The notes below the pieces were generated by a model, which saw only the letters and a list, made by a program, of their open reading frames with translations, was not told where the DNA came from and did not search any database. Below, in pieces: positions 24,705 to 32,802 of a stretch of DNA of 40,704 nt (position 1 is the stretch's first letter; every line of letters starts with the position of its first letter). Both the position numbers and the translations under genes were made by a program. Origin of the DNA: Planctomycetales bacterium (GTDB lineage Bacteria; Planctomycetota; Planctomycetia; Isosphaerales; Isosphaeraceae). Location of the stretch: NCBI GenBank assembly GCA_027449865.1, contig DAIDKV010000157.1:1-40704 (forward strand). The letters are read 5' to 3'.

Positions 24705-24799
24705 GGTCATTCCGCGGGCGTGGCTGGAGAGTTGAGCGCACTGGAGCGTTTCGCTGCCGGGGCATCCCCGAGGCGCCCCGGACGACAAGGAGTTTCTCC

Positions 24800-25375
24800 A
24801 TGCGAAAGAACCTGATCGCGGCGGCGATGATCGCCTGTGTCCTGGCCGGAGCCGGCCTGGTCGCCGCGGGCGACGACTACAAGCTCGATCCCGTTCACTC
24901 GGGTGTGAATTTCCAGATCCGGCACCTCGACATCAGTTGGGTTCCCGGCCGGTTCAACGACTTCTCCGGCGAGTTCACCGTCGACGCCGCGGACCCGTCG
25001 AAATCGTCGTTCAAGATGACCATCATGGCCGACAGCCTCGACACCAACAACAAGCTCCGCGACGCCCACCTGAAGAGCCCCGAGTACCTCAACACCAAGC
25101 AATACCCGAAGATGGAGTTCGTCAGCACGTCGGTCGAGCCGATGGAGGGGGGCTACCGGGTCACCGGCAATCTCGACTTCCACGGCGAGGTCAAGCCGGT
25201 GACATTCGAACTGAAGGGCGGCAAGACCGCCGAGATGAAGGGGCAACAGCGGATCGGCTTCACCACGCGGTTCAAGGTCAAGCGAACCGATTTCGGCGTC
25301 GCGGCCAAGGTCCCCGCGCAGATGCTTGGCGACGACGTCTGGATGACGATCAGTTTCGAGGGAATCAAGAAATAA
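24800..25375 (+). CDS. YceI-family periplasmic protein, 191 aa
   Basis: The start at 24800 has AAGGAG just upstream (24787-24792) and a signal peptide (MIACVLAGAGLVAAG). The mature protein shows the YceI order: YKLDPVHSGVNFQIRHLDIS, FNDFSGEFTVD, a middle DTNNKLRDAHLKSPEYLNTK, and FHGEVKPVTFELKGG. The family folds as a lipocalin-like beta barrel that binds long polyisoprenoid or amide-type lipids. The gene has its own promoter at 24677-24704, and a perfect inverted repeat follows 29 bp after the stop. It is a stand-alone gene, convergent with the HD-domain gene. Confidence 0.93.
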   Translation: MRKNLIAAAMIACVLAGAGLVAAGDDYKLDPVHSGVNFQIRHLDISWVPGRFNDFSGEFTVDAADPSKSSFKMTIMADSLDTNNKLRDAHLKSPEYLNTKQYPKMEFVSTSVEPMEGGYRVTGNLDFHGEVKPVTFELKGGKTAEMKGQQRIGFTTRFKVKRTDFGVAAKVPAQMLGDDVWMTISFEGIKK

Positions 25376-25404
25376 CCCGTCTCGACGAACGCGGACAGGT
25401 CGAG

Positions 25405-25457
25405 CGAAACGGGGACCGGCTCCAGAGTGTCGCACGCGGGTGGCTCTCCCCGTTTCG
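25405..25457. terminator. Bidirectional terminator candidate
   Basis: CGAAACGGGGA (25405-25415) and TCCCCGTTTCG (25447-25457) are a perfect 11-bp inverted repeat separated by 31 bp. It lies between the convergent YceI (end 25375) and HD-domain (end 25465) genes, where a shared transcription stop is expected. There is no T-run, and the loop is long. Confidence 0.55.
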
Positions 25458-25464
25458 TCGGGGC

Positions 25465-26037
25465 CTAGCGGACCGAGGCGCCGGCAAGCCCCAGTTCGTC
25501 GGCCATCGGCCGAAGGGCGTCGATCACAAGCTGGATCTGCTCGTCGAGCGCGAGGCCCAGCCGCTCGGCGCCCTGATAGACGTCGTCTCGGTTGACCTTG
25601 GCCGCGAAGCCCCTGTCCTTGAGCTTTTTCTTGACGCTCGACGGAGCCAGCGAGTGGATGCCGTCGGGGCGGACGAGGCAGCAGGCCATCACAAAGCCGG
25701 TCAACTCGTCGCAGGCGAGCAGGGCCTTATCCATCAGCGAGAGCTCGGCGATGGCCGACGGGTCGAAATGGGCCTCGACGGCCTGCGCGATCGCTTCCTC
25801 ACCACGGTCGCGGAGCCAGGCGATGATCCGGCGCGGGTGGTCATTGGGCCATCGGTCGTAATCGGCGTCGTGGATCAAACCGGCGATCGCCCATCGGGTC
25901 GCCTCGTCCCCCTCGACGCCGTGATGCTCGGCCGACCGCCTCATCGATGCCTCGACGCCCCGCGCATGGTTGAGAAGAGCGGGGTTGTCCGTCCATTCGC
26001 GGACCAGTGCCGCCGCCTCGTCGTAGGTGATCGCCAT
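25465..26037 (-). CDS. HD-domain protein, probable metal-dependent hydrolase
   Basis: The 190-aa protein carries the HD pattern of metal-dependent phosphohydrolases: His24 in ALLNHARGVEASM and the His56-Asp57 pair in IAGLIHDADYDRWP. A further His lies in VEAHFDPSAI, and an acidic cluster in DKALLACDELTGF. This arrangement suits small single-domain HD proteins that act on nucleotides or other phosphates; many are annotated only as 'HDIG domain protein'. GGAGG lies 10 nt before the ATG at 26037 but only 1 nt before the ATG at 26046, so 26037 is preferred; a longer form from 26106 is unlikely. It is cytoplasmic and divergent from the channel-like gene. Confidence 0.82.
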   Translation of the reverse strand: MAITYDEAAALVREWTDNPALLNHARGVEASMRRSAEHHGVEGDEATRWAIAGLIHDADYDRWPNDHPRRIIAWLRDRGEEAIAQAVEAHFDPSAIAELSLMDKALLACDELTGFVMACCLVRPDGIHSLAPSSVKKKLKDRGFAAKVNRDDVYQGAERLGLALDEQIQLVIDALRPMADELGLAGASVR

Positions 26038-26218
26038 GCCGTCCATTCCTCCGTTGGCTCTGGCCCTGTGATTCTCCGAGGATGTTCTCTCGCTGGATCC
26101 TTCCATCTTCGAGGATCGGCCCGGCCGCGATCAAGGATCAAGGGGCGGCCGAGCATCGCCGTGCCTCGACCCGGTCGATGACCGTCGATGACATTTTCTG
26201 TTGATGAGGGGACTCGCG

Positions 26219-26968
26219 ATGACACCCGGGCGGCGATCGCGGCTGGTGGACGTGGCGAGGGGGAAGTTCGGCTTCCTGCTGGTTGCCCTGATCTCGTTAT
26301 TGATGAGCACTCCGGTGATGTCGGAGGGGCGGCTCTGGCGTTCGCTGATCATCCTCTTCGTCGCCGGGGTGCTCGTGGCGGGGCTCTACGCGGTCCGGCC
26401 GGGCCGGCGGTCGTTCCTTTTCGGGATCATCGTGGCGGCGGTCGAGTTCGCGATCGGCCGGGCGGCGATCGTCTACCCCACCTCCTGGCTCATCCTGACG
26501 CAGATCACCCTCTGGATCATCGCCTTGCTGTATGTGACCGTCGCGATCCTGGAATGGGTGCTCGACAGCACCGAGGTCTCGATCGAGACGCTCCAGGCGG
26601 CGTTCTGCGTCTACTTGCTGCTGGGACTACTCTGGGTTTACCTCTACGCCTTGACCGACCTGACCACCCCCGACTCGTTCCGTGTGCTCGACGGCCCGGC
26701 GTGCAACTGGCTCGACGAGCAATCGCGGCGGGTCGAGTACATGCGCCTCTTTGTCTTTAGCTACGCGACCCTGACCGGAACGGGGCTAGGGGGCATCGAG
26801 CCGGGCAACGGATTCTCGAACATTCTGGCCTCGCTGGAGGCGATGTCGGCGCAGGTGTACCTGGCGGTCGTGGTGGCGAGGCTGGTCGGCATGCAGGCCG
26901 GTCCACCTCCCTCGGCCCGGCGAGAGGACCATCCTCGGCCGCCTGGAACGGAGAGACCCGAGCCCTGA
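26219..26968 (+). CDS. Ion-channel-like membrane protein, odd selectivity filter
   Basis: This 249-aa protein has about four N-terminal hydrophobic segments (FGFLLVALISLLM, LIILFVAGVLVAGLY, TQITLWIIALLYVTVAILEW, FCVYLLLGLLWVYLYAL) and a C-terminal pore-like unit. In the pore region, FSYATLTGTGLGGIEPGNG stands where two-helix potassium channels have S-(F/Y)-x-T-L-T-T-(L/V)-G-Y-G-D. The following helix, LEAMSAQVYLAVVVARLVG, closely matches the usual channel inner helix of this family. The filter therefore reads T-G-T-G-L-G-G: the Tyr and Asp are replaced, so potassium selectivity is doubtful. ATG at 26219 is preferred with GAGG upstream; ATG at 26204 is also possible. It converges on the TPR lipoprotein gene. 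Confidence 0.78.
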   Translation: MTPGRRSRLVDVARGKFGFLLVALISLLMSTPVMSEGRLWRSLIILFVAGVLVAGLYAVRPGRRSFLFGIIVAAVEFAIGRAAIVYPTSWLILTQITLWIIALLYVTVAILEWVLDSTEVSIETLQAAFCVYLLLGLLWVYLYALTDLTTPDSFRVLDGPACNWLDEQSRRVEYMRLFVFSYATLTGTGLGGIEPGNGFSNILASLEAMSAQVYLAVVVARLVGMQAGPPPSARREDHPRPPGTERPEP

Positions 26969-26993
26969 CAGGGGCGGTATCTCCGATGGAACC

Positions 26994-28256
26994 TCACGGC
27001 TCAAGGGTTTTTTCGCCAGAAGCCTGGTCTCTCGGCTGGGCAGGGCGCTGGAGGCGAAACAGGGCTTGCTGGGCCTCGCGGTCGAGCGGGTCGCGCGCGG
27101 CCAGCAGCGCGAACCAGGCGCGGGCCTGGTCGATCCGCCCGGCGGCCTCGCAGGCGGCACCTAGCCGACGCCACGACTCGGGCGAGGCAGGCCCCTCGCG
27201 GGCCTCGGCCGAGAGCAGGAGGCTGTTCAGGGCGTCGGCGCGGGCAGCCGCATCAAGGTAAGGACGACCCTCTTCCAAATGCCCGGCGAGCGTGCAGGCT
27301 CGCCCAAGGTCGGTGAGCAGCTTGCGACGGCCCGGCTCCGCCGCCAGAGCCGCCCGAAGATGCCGGACCGCCGACGCACCGTCACCCCGAGCCAGGGCGA
27401 GCCGACCCCGCAACGCCTCCAGGCCGGCATGGCCCTCCGGTCCTCCGGCCAGCATGGAGGCAGCCTCGTCGACGCGTCCGCGCTCCAGGGCCAGGGCCGC
27501 CCGCGCGGCACGGGCGTCGGGATCCTCGTCGGCCATCGCGGCCAGCAGCGTTTGCGCCTCGTCCAGATGCCCAACCCGACGTTCGCTCTCCGCCAGCGCC
27601 AGGCGCGACCATCGGTCGTCGGGATCGTTCCCCAGAGCCTCTCTCAGAATCGGACCGTGCTCTCCGGGCGTCCACCAGGCCAGATCCGCGACCATCCCCC
27701 AGACCCAGACCTCCCTCGCCGTTAGCGTGCTTTGCCGGGAAAGCGCCTCGAATTCGCGAGCCAGCTCGCCGCGCCGGAGCTGGACCCCCAGGATGTAAAT
27801 CCATTCGCGGCGGGCCTCGACGAGCCCCGGGTCGCGAGCGAGAGCCAGGCGAAATTGCTCCTCGGCCGGCCGAAATCGCCGGCGCCTCAGCTCAAGCTGA
27901 CCGGCCCGCAGGTGCGCCCACGCCGAGAGCGGGTGATCCTCGGGCATGTGCCCGAGCGCTCCGAGGGCCTCGTCGACCTGCCCTCGGGCGATCGCCACGC
28001 GGGCGCGGAGACCCCAGTCGAGCGGCGTCGGCGATCGGAGCCGACCCAGCCTCTCCAGTGCCGCCCCAGCGGCGTCGAATCGGCCTGATTCGACCGCCGC
28101 CAGCGCCCGATCATAGACGTCTTCCGGCCCCTCCGCCGGTCCGCACCCCGACCAGGCCGCGACGACCAGCGCGGCCGCCAGCGCGCCGGGAATCACCCCG
28201 GCACGCCGATCCGGTCTCGCTGCTCCCCCGCCGACCCGATCAGTACGCGTCGGCAC
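26994..28256 (-). CDS. TPR-repeat lipoprotein, 420 aa
   Basis: The protein begins with an arginine-rich region and a hydrophobic stretch ending in a lipobox, [13 protein letters not shown], with lipidation expected at Cys38. The rest is a chain of TPR-like 34-residue units, for example [40 protein letters not shown] and [23 protein letters not shown] arrays bind proteins or peptides. The start is GTG at 28256, with GGAGG six bases upstream; it overlaps the end of the DUF1559 gene by 17 bp, so translation is coupled. Such pairs of a pseudopilin and a repeat lipoprotein occur in planctomycetes, which suggests a shared cell-surface role, though the exact function is unknown. Confidence 0.82.
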   Translation of the reverse strand: MPTRTDRVGGGAARPDRRAGVIPGALAAALVVAAWSGCGPAEGPEDVYDRALAAVESGRFDAAGAALERLGRLRSPTPLDWGLRARVAIARGQVDEALGALGHMPEDHPLSAWAHLRAGQLELRRRRFRPAEEQFRLALARDPGLVEARREWIYILGVQLRRGELAREFEALSRQSTLTAREVWVWGMVADLAWWTPGEHGPILREALGNDPDDRWSRLALAESERRVGHLDEAQTLLAAMADEDPDARAARAALALERGRVDEAASMLAGGPEGHAGLEALRGRLALARGDGASAVRHLRAALAAEPGRRKLLTDLGRACTLAGHLEEGRPYLDAAARADALNSLLLSAEAREGPASPESWRRLGAACEAAGRIDQARAWFALLAARDPLDREAQQALFRLQRPAQPRDQASGEKTLEP

Positions 28257-29334
28257 TGATGACCTCCCCGCCCGCGCGGGTGCCCAGGGCCCACCACATC
28301 TGCTGGGCCACCGAATTCTTGATGAACATCACATGTCCATCGGCCATGCAGCAATTCACGCCGCCCGGATGATAGCTGGTCGCACTCATGATGTGCGTAT
28401 TGTCGATTCCACACCCCGCGCAGCCGACCCGGCAGGCACTCCAGGGCTTCTGGTTCGGCGTCAGGATTGTGTTGAACATCGTCCAGCCATTGACGCCCAT
28501 CGACCATCGCGTTCCGATCGCATTCGGAAACGTTGCACCCTTGATCTGCCCGTTCCAGGCCTGATCGCAGACGCTGATCAGCGCAAACGCGGCGGTCGGG
28601 TTGGCCTGCACGTTGTACTCCTCGGAGCCCGACGGCGCCGCGACCCCGTCCATCCCCGTCTTCCGAATCACCTTGCCTCCGGACGGGCTCACCAGCGCCT
28701 CGGCGAAGGCGATGGTGTTCGAGGTTCCATCGGTGACGTCGCGAATTCCCCGGCTGAACGTGTACGAGAAAATCCCGGGCGTTCCCTGGCCGCTCACCTG
28801 ACCGAACTTGTTCACACTGCTGACGTTGTTCGACTGCGTGTTCGGCCCGATGCAGGCGAAATAGCTGTTGGTGTTGGGGTTCCCCGCATCGCCGTCGGAG
28901 GGGCACAGGAACGCATTCACCTTGGTATTGAAGACCGTCAGATTCGAGTAGTAGCCGATCGGCGTACGCCCCGAGTGCCAGACCGCCCAGTTGAAATTCG
29001 CGGCGTTATAAAGCGCGCTCTGCTCGACGAAGCCGAGCATCAGCGCCTGACAGCTCCAGTCGTTCCAGTTGAGCCACGGGTAGCCGCCCGTCTTCGCACC
29101 CGTCGGATCGCTCATGTTCAACGACGAACCCGGCGGAAACGTGTCGAAGCCTGAGTGGTAGTTGTGGAGCGCCAGACCGATTTGCTTAAGATTGTTCGTG
29201 CACTGTGCCCGCCGGGCGGCCTCGCGAGCGGCCTGCACGGCCGGCAAAAGCAGGGCGATCAAAACCGCGATGATCGCGATCACGACCAGCAGTTCGATCA
29301 GCGTGAAACCGGCTCGACGACGCGAGTCGGACAT
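28240..29334 (-). CDS. DUF1559 prepilin-like protein, 364 aa
   Basis: The N-terminus is a type IV pilin/pseudopilin signal: [20 protein letters not shown], with the prepilin peptidase cut expected after the Gly before FTLIE. It continues [20 protein letters not shown] and [20 protein letters not shown], the hallmark of DUF1559 proteins, which are hugely expanded in planctomycetes. The C-terminus has the usual [20 protein letters not shown] block. The gene has AGGAG before its ATG and overlaps the TPR lipoprotein gene by 17 bp. It is probably exported and assembled at, or anchored in, the membrane. It is divergent from the XylR-type regulator, which may control it. Confidence 0.95.
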   Translation of the reverse strand: MSDSRRRAGFTLIELLVVIAIIAVLIALLLPAVQAAREAARRAQCTNNLKQIGLALHNYHSGFDTFPPGSSLNMSDPTGAKTGGYPWLNWNDWSCQALMLGFVEQSALYNAANFNWAVWHSGRTPIGYYSNLTVFNTKVNAFLCPSDGDAGNPNTNSYFACIGPNTQSNNVSSVNKFGQVSGQGTPGIFSYTFSRGIRDVTDGTSNTIAFAEALVSPSGGKVIRKTGMDGVAAPSGSEEYNVQANPTAAFALISVCDQAWNGQIKGATFPNAIGTRWSMGVNGWTMFNTILTPNQKPWSACRVGCAGCGIDNTHIMSATSYHPGGVNCCMADGHVMFIKNSVAQQMWWALGTRAGGEVISADAY

Positions 29335-29483
29335 CGTTGTTCTCCTTTCGGGGACGAGTGCGAAAACCCGAGGCGCGTACCGAGACCTCGGCGCGACCCG
29401 GACACTGGCAGCGACGGCCCGCGTGAAATGCGTTGAGACGACCCTGTTAACAAACGTGAATGGACCTCACACCATTAAAGGGA

Positions 29484-29549
29484 TTTGCCGGTCGCGGAAT
29501 CAACACTGGATTTGCGTCAATCCGGCGTGTAAATTTTGTTTTTGCGACA
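29484..29549. promoter_or_regulatory. Candidate operator with TTTGC direct repeats
   Basis: In the 250-bp gap between the divergent DUF1559 and regulator genes, TTTGCGTCA (29511-29519) and TTTGCGACA (29541-29549) are direct repeats exactly 30 bp apart, about three helical turns. A weaker TTTGCCGGT lies at 29484. The area is AT-rich (gtaaattttgtttttgcg). XylR-type AraC proteins bind direct repeats, so this is a plausible autoregulatory operator. Confidence 0.4.
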
Positions 29550-29584
29550 GCTTCGACCCGGGCGACGAGCGAAAGGAGATGGCC

Positions 29585-30751
29585 ATGAAGCGAGGCCGAG
29601 GGGTGCGGGTGGTTGTCCTCGCGGGCACGTCGATGGGCTGGCGCGAAAGTTTGATGCGAGGAATTCTGACCTACTCGCACGAGCACGGGCCCTGGCACGT
29701 CTACACCGCGCCCGAAGGATCGGAAGATTCCTTGTTCTTCACGCGAACCTATGCCTGGGATGGGGTCATCGCCCGGGTCACCAGCCTGCCGATGGCTCGA
29801 CGGATCGCCGCGCTGGGGGTTCCGGCCGTGAGCGTCGGATCCGTCCGGACGCCGGGTCGTCCGCTGCCTCGGGTGAAGGTCGATGACGAGGCCCTCAGCC
29901 GTCTGGCGTTGAAGCACCTTCTGGGTGCCGGGCTCCGGCGCTTCGCCTATTGCGGGCTGCTGGTCAGTCGGGCTCAGGAGGACCGTGGCGAGGCCTTCGC
30001 CCGGCTCTCCGCCGCCGAGGGGTGCCCGTGCGACGACTATCACCGCTTTAGTCGGCTGGCGCCGGCGGTCTCCTGGCAGGCCCGCCAGCGCGACCTGGTG
30101 CGTTGGGTCCGACAGCTCGACCGGCCGGTCGGAATTCTCGCCTGGAACCCCGACGTCGCCTGCCGGGTGGTAGAGGCTTGCCACGGCGCCGGGGTGGACA
30201 TCCCCGGCGAGGTCGCCGTCCTCAGCGCCGACGAGGACCGGGTGAAGTGTGAACTATCGCGGCCGAGCATCTCGACCATGGAGATCCCGGCCTTTCGGAT
30301 CGGATACGAGGCCGCCGCGTTGCTGGCCCGGCGGATCGCGGGCGAGCCGGCGCCGAGCGGGCCGGTCCTGATCCCGCCCTCGGGTCGAATCAACGCCCGA
30401 GAGTCGACCGCCCGAAAGGACCAGGCCGTGGCCGAGGTCCACCAGGCGGTCCGGTTCATCGGAGAGCACGCCGGTGAGCCGATGACCGTGGACGACGTCG
30501 CCGAGGCGGTGGCCGTCTCCCGTCGCTGGCTCGAACGGCAATTCCAGCGGGTTCTGGGCCATTCCCCCGGCGCCGAGTTGCGCAGGGCCCGACTGGAGCG
30601 AGCCAGGAAGCTTCTGATCGAGACCGACTGGGAGACCGCCCGGGTCGCCCGGGCGGCCGGACTCACCTCCGCGTCTTACCTCAACCAGGTCTTCCTCCGC
30701 GAGACCGGCCAGACTCCGGCCGCGTTCCGCAGGAGCAACCGGATGGCCTGA
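29585..30751 (+). CDS. XylR-type AraC-family transcriptional regulator
   Basis: The 388-aa protein joins an N-terminal LacI-like ligand-binding domain (residues ~8-275) to a C-terminal AraC helix-turn-helix pair. The sensor part contains VVVLAGTSMGWRESLMRGIL, WDGVIARVTSLPMARRIAAL and VDIPGEVAVLSADEDRVKCE. The DNA-binding part contains MTVDDVAEAVAVSRRWLERQ, then FQRVLGHSPG and ARAAGLTSASYLNQVF with the C-terminal RETGQTPAAFRR. This architecture matches XylR of E. coli, so a sugar is the likely ligand, but no sugar operon is adjacent. AAGGAG six bases upstream supports ATG 29585 over ATG 29579. It is divergent from the DUF1559-TPR pair. Confidence 0.92.
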   Translation: MKRGRGVRVVVLAGTSMGWRESLMRGILTYSHEHGPWHVYTAPEGSEDSLFFTRTYAWDGVIARVTSLPMARRIAALGVPAVSVGSVRTPGRPLPRVKVDDEALSRLALKHLLGAGLRRFAYCGLLVSRAQEDRGEAFARLSAAEGCPCDDYHRFSRLAPAVSWQARQRDLVRWVRQLDRPVGILAWNPDVACRVVEACHGAGVDIPGEVAVLSADEDRVKCELSRPSISTMEIPAFRIGYEAAALLARRIAGEPAPSGPVLIPPSGRINARESTARKDQAVAEVHQAVRFIGEHAGEPMTVDDVAEAVAVSRRWLERQFQRVLGHSPGAELRRARLERARKLLIETDWETARVARAAGLTSASYLNQVFLRETGQTPAAFRRSNRMA

Positions 30752-30800
30752 GCCCCGGCCCCGATACCCGGGGGAGCCGGGGCTCTCTTGCTTATTTTTT
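30751..30800 (+). terminator. Rho-independent terminator of the regulator gene
   Basis: AGCCCCGGC (30751-30759) pairs perfectly with GCCGGGGCT (30776-30784), and an inner CCCC/GGGG extends the stem. It is followed by ctcttgcttatttttt, an interrupted T-run. The stem begins at the last base of the regulator's stop codon. Confidence 0.75.
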
Positions 30801-30983
30801 GGTTTCCTTCTTCTGCATCTGTTCCATCAGAAAATTCGAGGACGCCTCGGCCTGCTTCTCCATCTCGGGAGTGACCGGGGCCTGCGCCGCATTTTTCTCC
30901 TCACCGCCGCAGCCCACCATTGAGGCCAGCCCCAGCGCCACCACTCCGGCCCCCAGGGCCGCCATTCGCCGACGATCGTTCAA
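30792..30983 (-). CDS. Small lipoprotein, 63 aa
   Basis: The protein has a basic start (NDRRRMAALG), a hydrophobic stretch (AGVVALGLASMVGCGG) with a lipobox cysteine, and a short charged tail ending in FLMEQMQKKETKK. It is probably a lipid-anchored peptide. The chosen start is TTG at 30983, because AGGAGGG lies about eight bases upstream; the alternative GTG at 31004 would place that Shine-Dalgarno sequence inside the gene. A first ATG at codon 7 would leave a poorer signal. Planctomycetes encode many such tiny lipoproteins, often downstream of DUF1559 genes; here it lies apart from one. Function is unknown. Confidence 0.7.
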   Translation of the reverse strand: MNDRRRMAALGAGVVALGLASMVGCGGEEKNAAQAPVTPEMEKQAEASSNFLMEQMQKKETKK

Positions 30984-31228
30984 CGGAATACCCTCCTGGG
31001 TCACGGCCAGCTTGGCCGGCCCATCCGACGTTCAGAGCCGCGGGGGCCTTGTCCCGGACGAGATGATTTCGATGTGAAGCGGAGGACTCGCCTCTCGCTG
31101 GCCCATGCACGGAAAGGCCCCCGGCCCGGCCGACCTTCGGCCCGACCGAGGGCGACCGTATCATCGTCGGCGCGGTATCGTCAACAATTGTGTCGACAAG
31201 AAAAACCCGAATCGTCTGTCCGCCGGCC

Positions 31229-32080
31229 TCACGGCTGGTCGTATCCCTTGATCTCGCGAACCCAGAGGTTCCGGAATCGGACGGGGTGGCCGTGGTCCTG
31301 AAGGACGATCGGGCCCCTGGGATCGTGTGCCTTGTAGGGGACCGTGTTTCGGTAGACCATCGGCCCGAAGTGTGCGGTGTGGTTGTGGACGACCACACCA
31401 TTGTGCAGCACTGTCGAGTAGGCCGGCGACTCCAGCGAGCCATCGGGCTTGAACCTCGGCGCCGTGAACAGGATGTCGTAGGTCTGCCACTGGCCGGGGG
31501 GGCGCGAGGCGTTGACCAGCGGCGGATACTGGCCGTAGATCGCGGCGGCCTGGCCGTCAGCGTAGGTCACATTCTTGAAACTATCGAGCACCTGGATCTC
31601 GTACCGGCCGAAGATGATCACGCCACTGTTCCCACAATCCTGGTCGCGGCCCCGAGGAGGATTGGGGCTGGCGAACTCGATGTGGATCTGGCAGTCGCCG
31701 AACTTGTCGCGGGTCCGGATCGCGCCGGCGCCTGGCTTTGCAACCATCGCGCCGTCCTGAACGGCCCATCGTGCCGGCTGGCCTCGTTCGGTTTCCCAGC
31801 GCGAGAGATCCTTGCCGTCGAACAGGACAACCGCATCCGAGGGCGCCTGACCGGGCTGATCCTGGGTGCTGCACGTTCCGGGCGTGACAGCGCGGGGCAG
31901 GGGGCGGTCGCTGTCGTGGACGTGCCAGCGCCCGCCGGGGAGCATCGGCGTATCCTTGTAGCCGTACCTGTGGCGGGCCTTGCCCTTGGCCTGGTCGTGG
32001 TCCTGACCGAGGCCGATCGCGGAGGCGGCGACCGTCGCGGCGATCGCGATCGGGAAGACGAGGGAGCGTCGTGAGATCAT
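31229..32080 (-). CDS. DUF1080 (3-keto-disaccharide hydrolase) protein
   Basis: The 283-aa exported protein has a signal peptide (RRSLVFPIAIAATVAASAIG). The DUF1080 concanavalin-like domain is marked by DAVVLFDGKDLSRWETERG, then FGDCQIHIEFASPNP, DCGNSGVIIFGRYEIQVLDS and the C-terminal GPIVLQDHGHPVRFRNLWVR. This family is listed as 3-keto-disaccharide hydrolase and is very abundant in planctomycetes, where it is linked to breakdown of oxidised glycosides outside the cytoplasm. An AAGGA sits about ten bases before the ATG at 32080. It stands alone on the minus strand between two intergenic gaps. Confidence 0.94.
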   Translation of the reverse strand: MISRRSLVFPIAIAATVAASAIGLGQDHDQAKGKARHRYGYKDTPMLPGGRWHVHDSDRPLPRAVTPGTCSTQDQPGQAPSDAVVLFDGKDLSRWETERGQPARWAVQDGAMVAKPGAGAIRTRDKFGDCQIHIEFASPNPPRGRDQDCGNSGVIIFGRYEIQVLDSFKNVTYADGQAAAIYGQYPPLVNASRPPGQWQTYDILFTAPRFKPDGSLESPAYSTVLHNGVVVHNHTAHFGPMVYRNTVPYKAHDPRGPIVLQDHGHPVRFRNLWVREIKGYDQP

Positions 32081-32464
32081 CGTCGTGGCATCCTTGGGTT
32101 GTCTGGTCGAGGGTGGGACGGACCGACGGCAGGGAGCCGCCAGCGGACGTGCCGCCCGGCCCGATGGCGAGTCTAACGGCCCCGATGGCGGCTCGCCAGG
32201 ACCGGCCGAGGGCCCATTCCGCGCGATTTTCCGGGAATCCAGGCGGATTCAGGTCCGATCGGCGCGGGGAAAAGCTATATAAGCCTTATGGAGCGATCGA
32301 TCGAGCGGCCCTGATGAGGGCGGGCGGCCGGTCGATCACGCCTTGACGGCGGCCCGCGCTGGGGCGAGCCGACAGTTTTCCTGGAGGAAAGCCCGCCGGA
32401 TCATCCCGGCCGCGGGAAATCACCGCGCGCCGCGCCGGTCCGACCAACCGGGGAGGGACGACGG
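32081..32464. other. Intergenic region between divergent genes
   Basis: I see no gene in this 384-bp stretch. It is GC-rich except for a short AT patch, gctatataagccttatgg (about 32273-32290), that could contain a -10 element for either direction; no matching -35 box is convincing. Open frames on the minus strand overlapping this stretch show no motifs. Confidence 0.4.
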
Positions 32465-32725
32465 ATGGACGCAACCAGGGCCCGGCGGACCCGAGATCGG
32501 GCGCGGCAAGGTTGGTACGCCCGACATCGGCAGTGGCGGTTCGCCCGCCACCTCGGCTTCGGCGACGGGATCGAGCCGCCGGCCGCCCGTCCGGAGTCGG
32601 GTCCGCCCGCGCGGCTCGGCCGATCGGCGATCGGGATTCGCACGGTGGCCGCGCTCGACGCCGTCGATTCGACGGTCGCCCCGAGTCTCTGCACGGCCCT
32701 CGGGCTGGCGATGGCCGGCCAGTAG
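32465..32725 (+). CDS. Possible small basic protein, 86 aa
   Basis: GGGAGG eight bases upstream supports the ATG at 32465. The reading starts with a strongly basic, aromatic segment (RARRTRDRARQGWYARHRQW), then FARHLGFGDGIEPPAAR, and ends ALDAVDSTVAPSLCTALG. Codon third positions are mostly G or C, as in real genes here. I do not recognise the family; there is no signal peptide. It ends 77 bp before the ATP-grasp-like gene. An overlapping minus-strand frame is less likely. It could be a false call in GC-rich DNA. Confidence 0.42.
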   Translation: MDATRARRTRDRARQGWYARHRQWRFARHLGFGDGIEPPAARPESGPPARLGRSAIGIRTVAALDAVDSTVAPSLCTALGLAMAGQ

Positions 32726-32802
32726 CGATACGGTGTCGGCATCGGTAGGCGGAACAGAGGCTCCAATGTAGAAGGGCCTGGGCATTTCGCTCGGAGGGCG
32801 AG

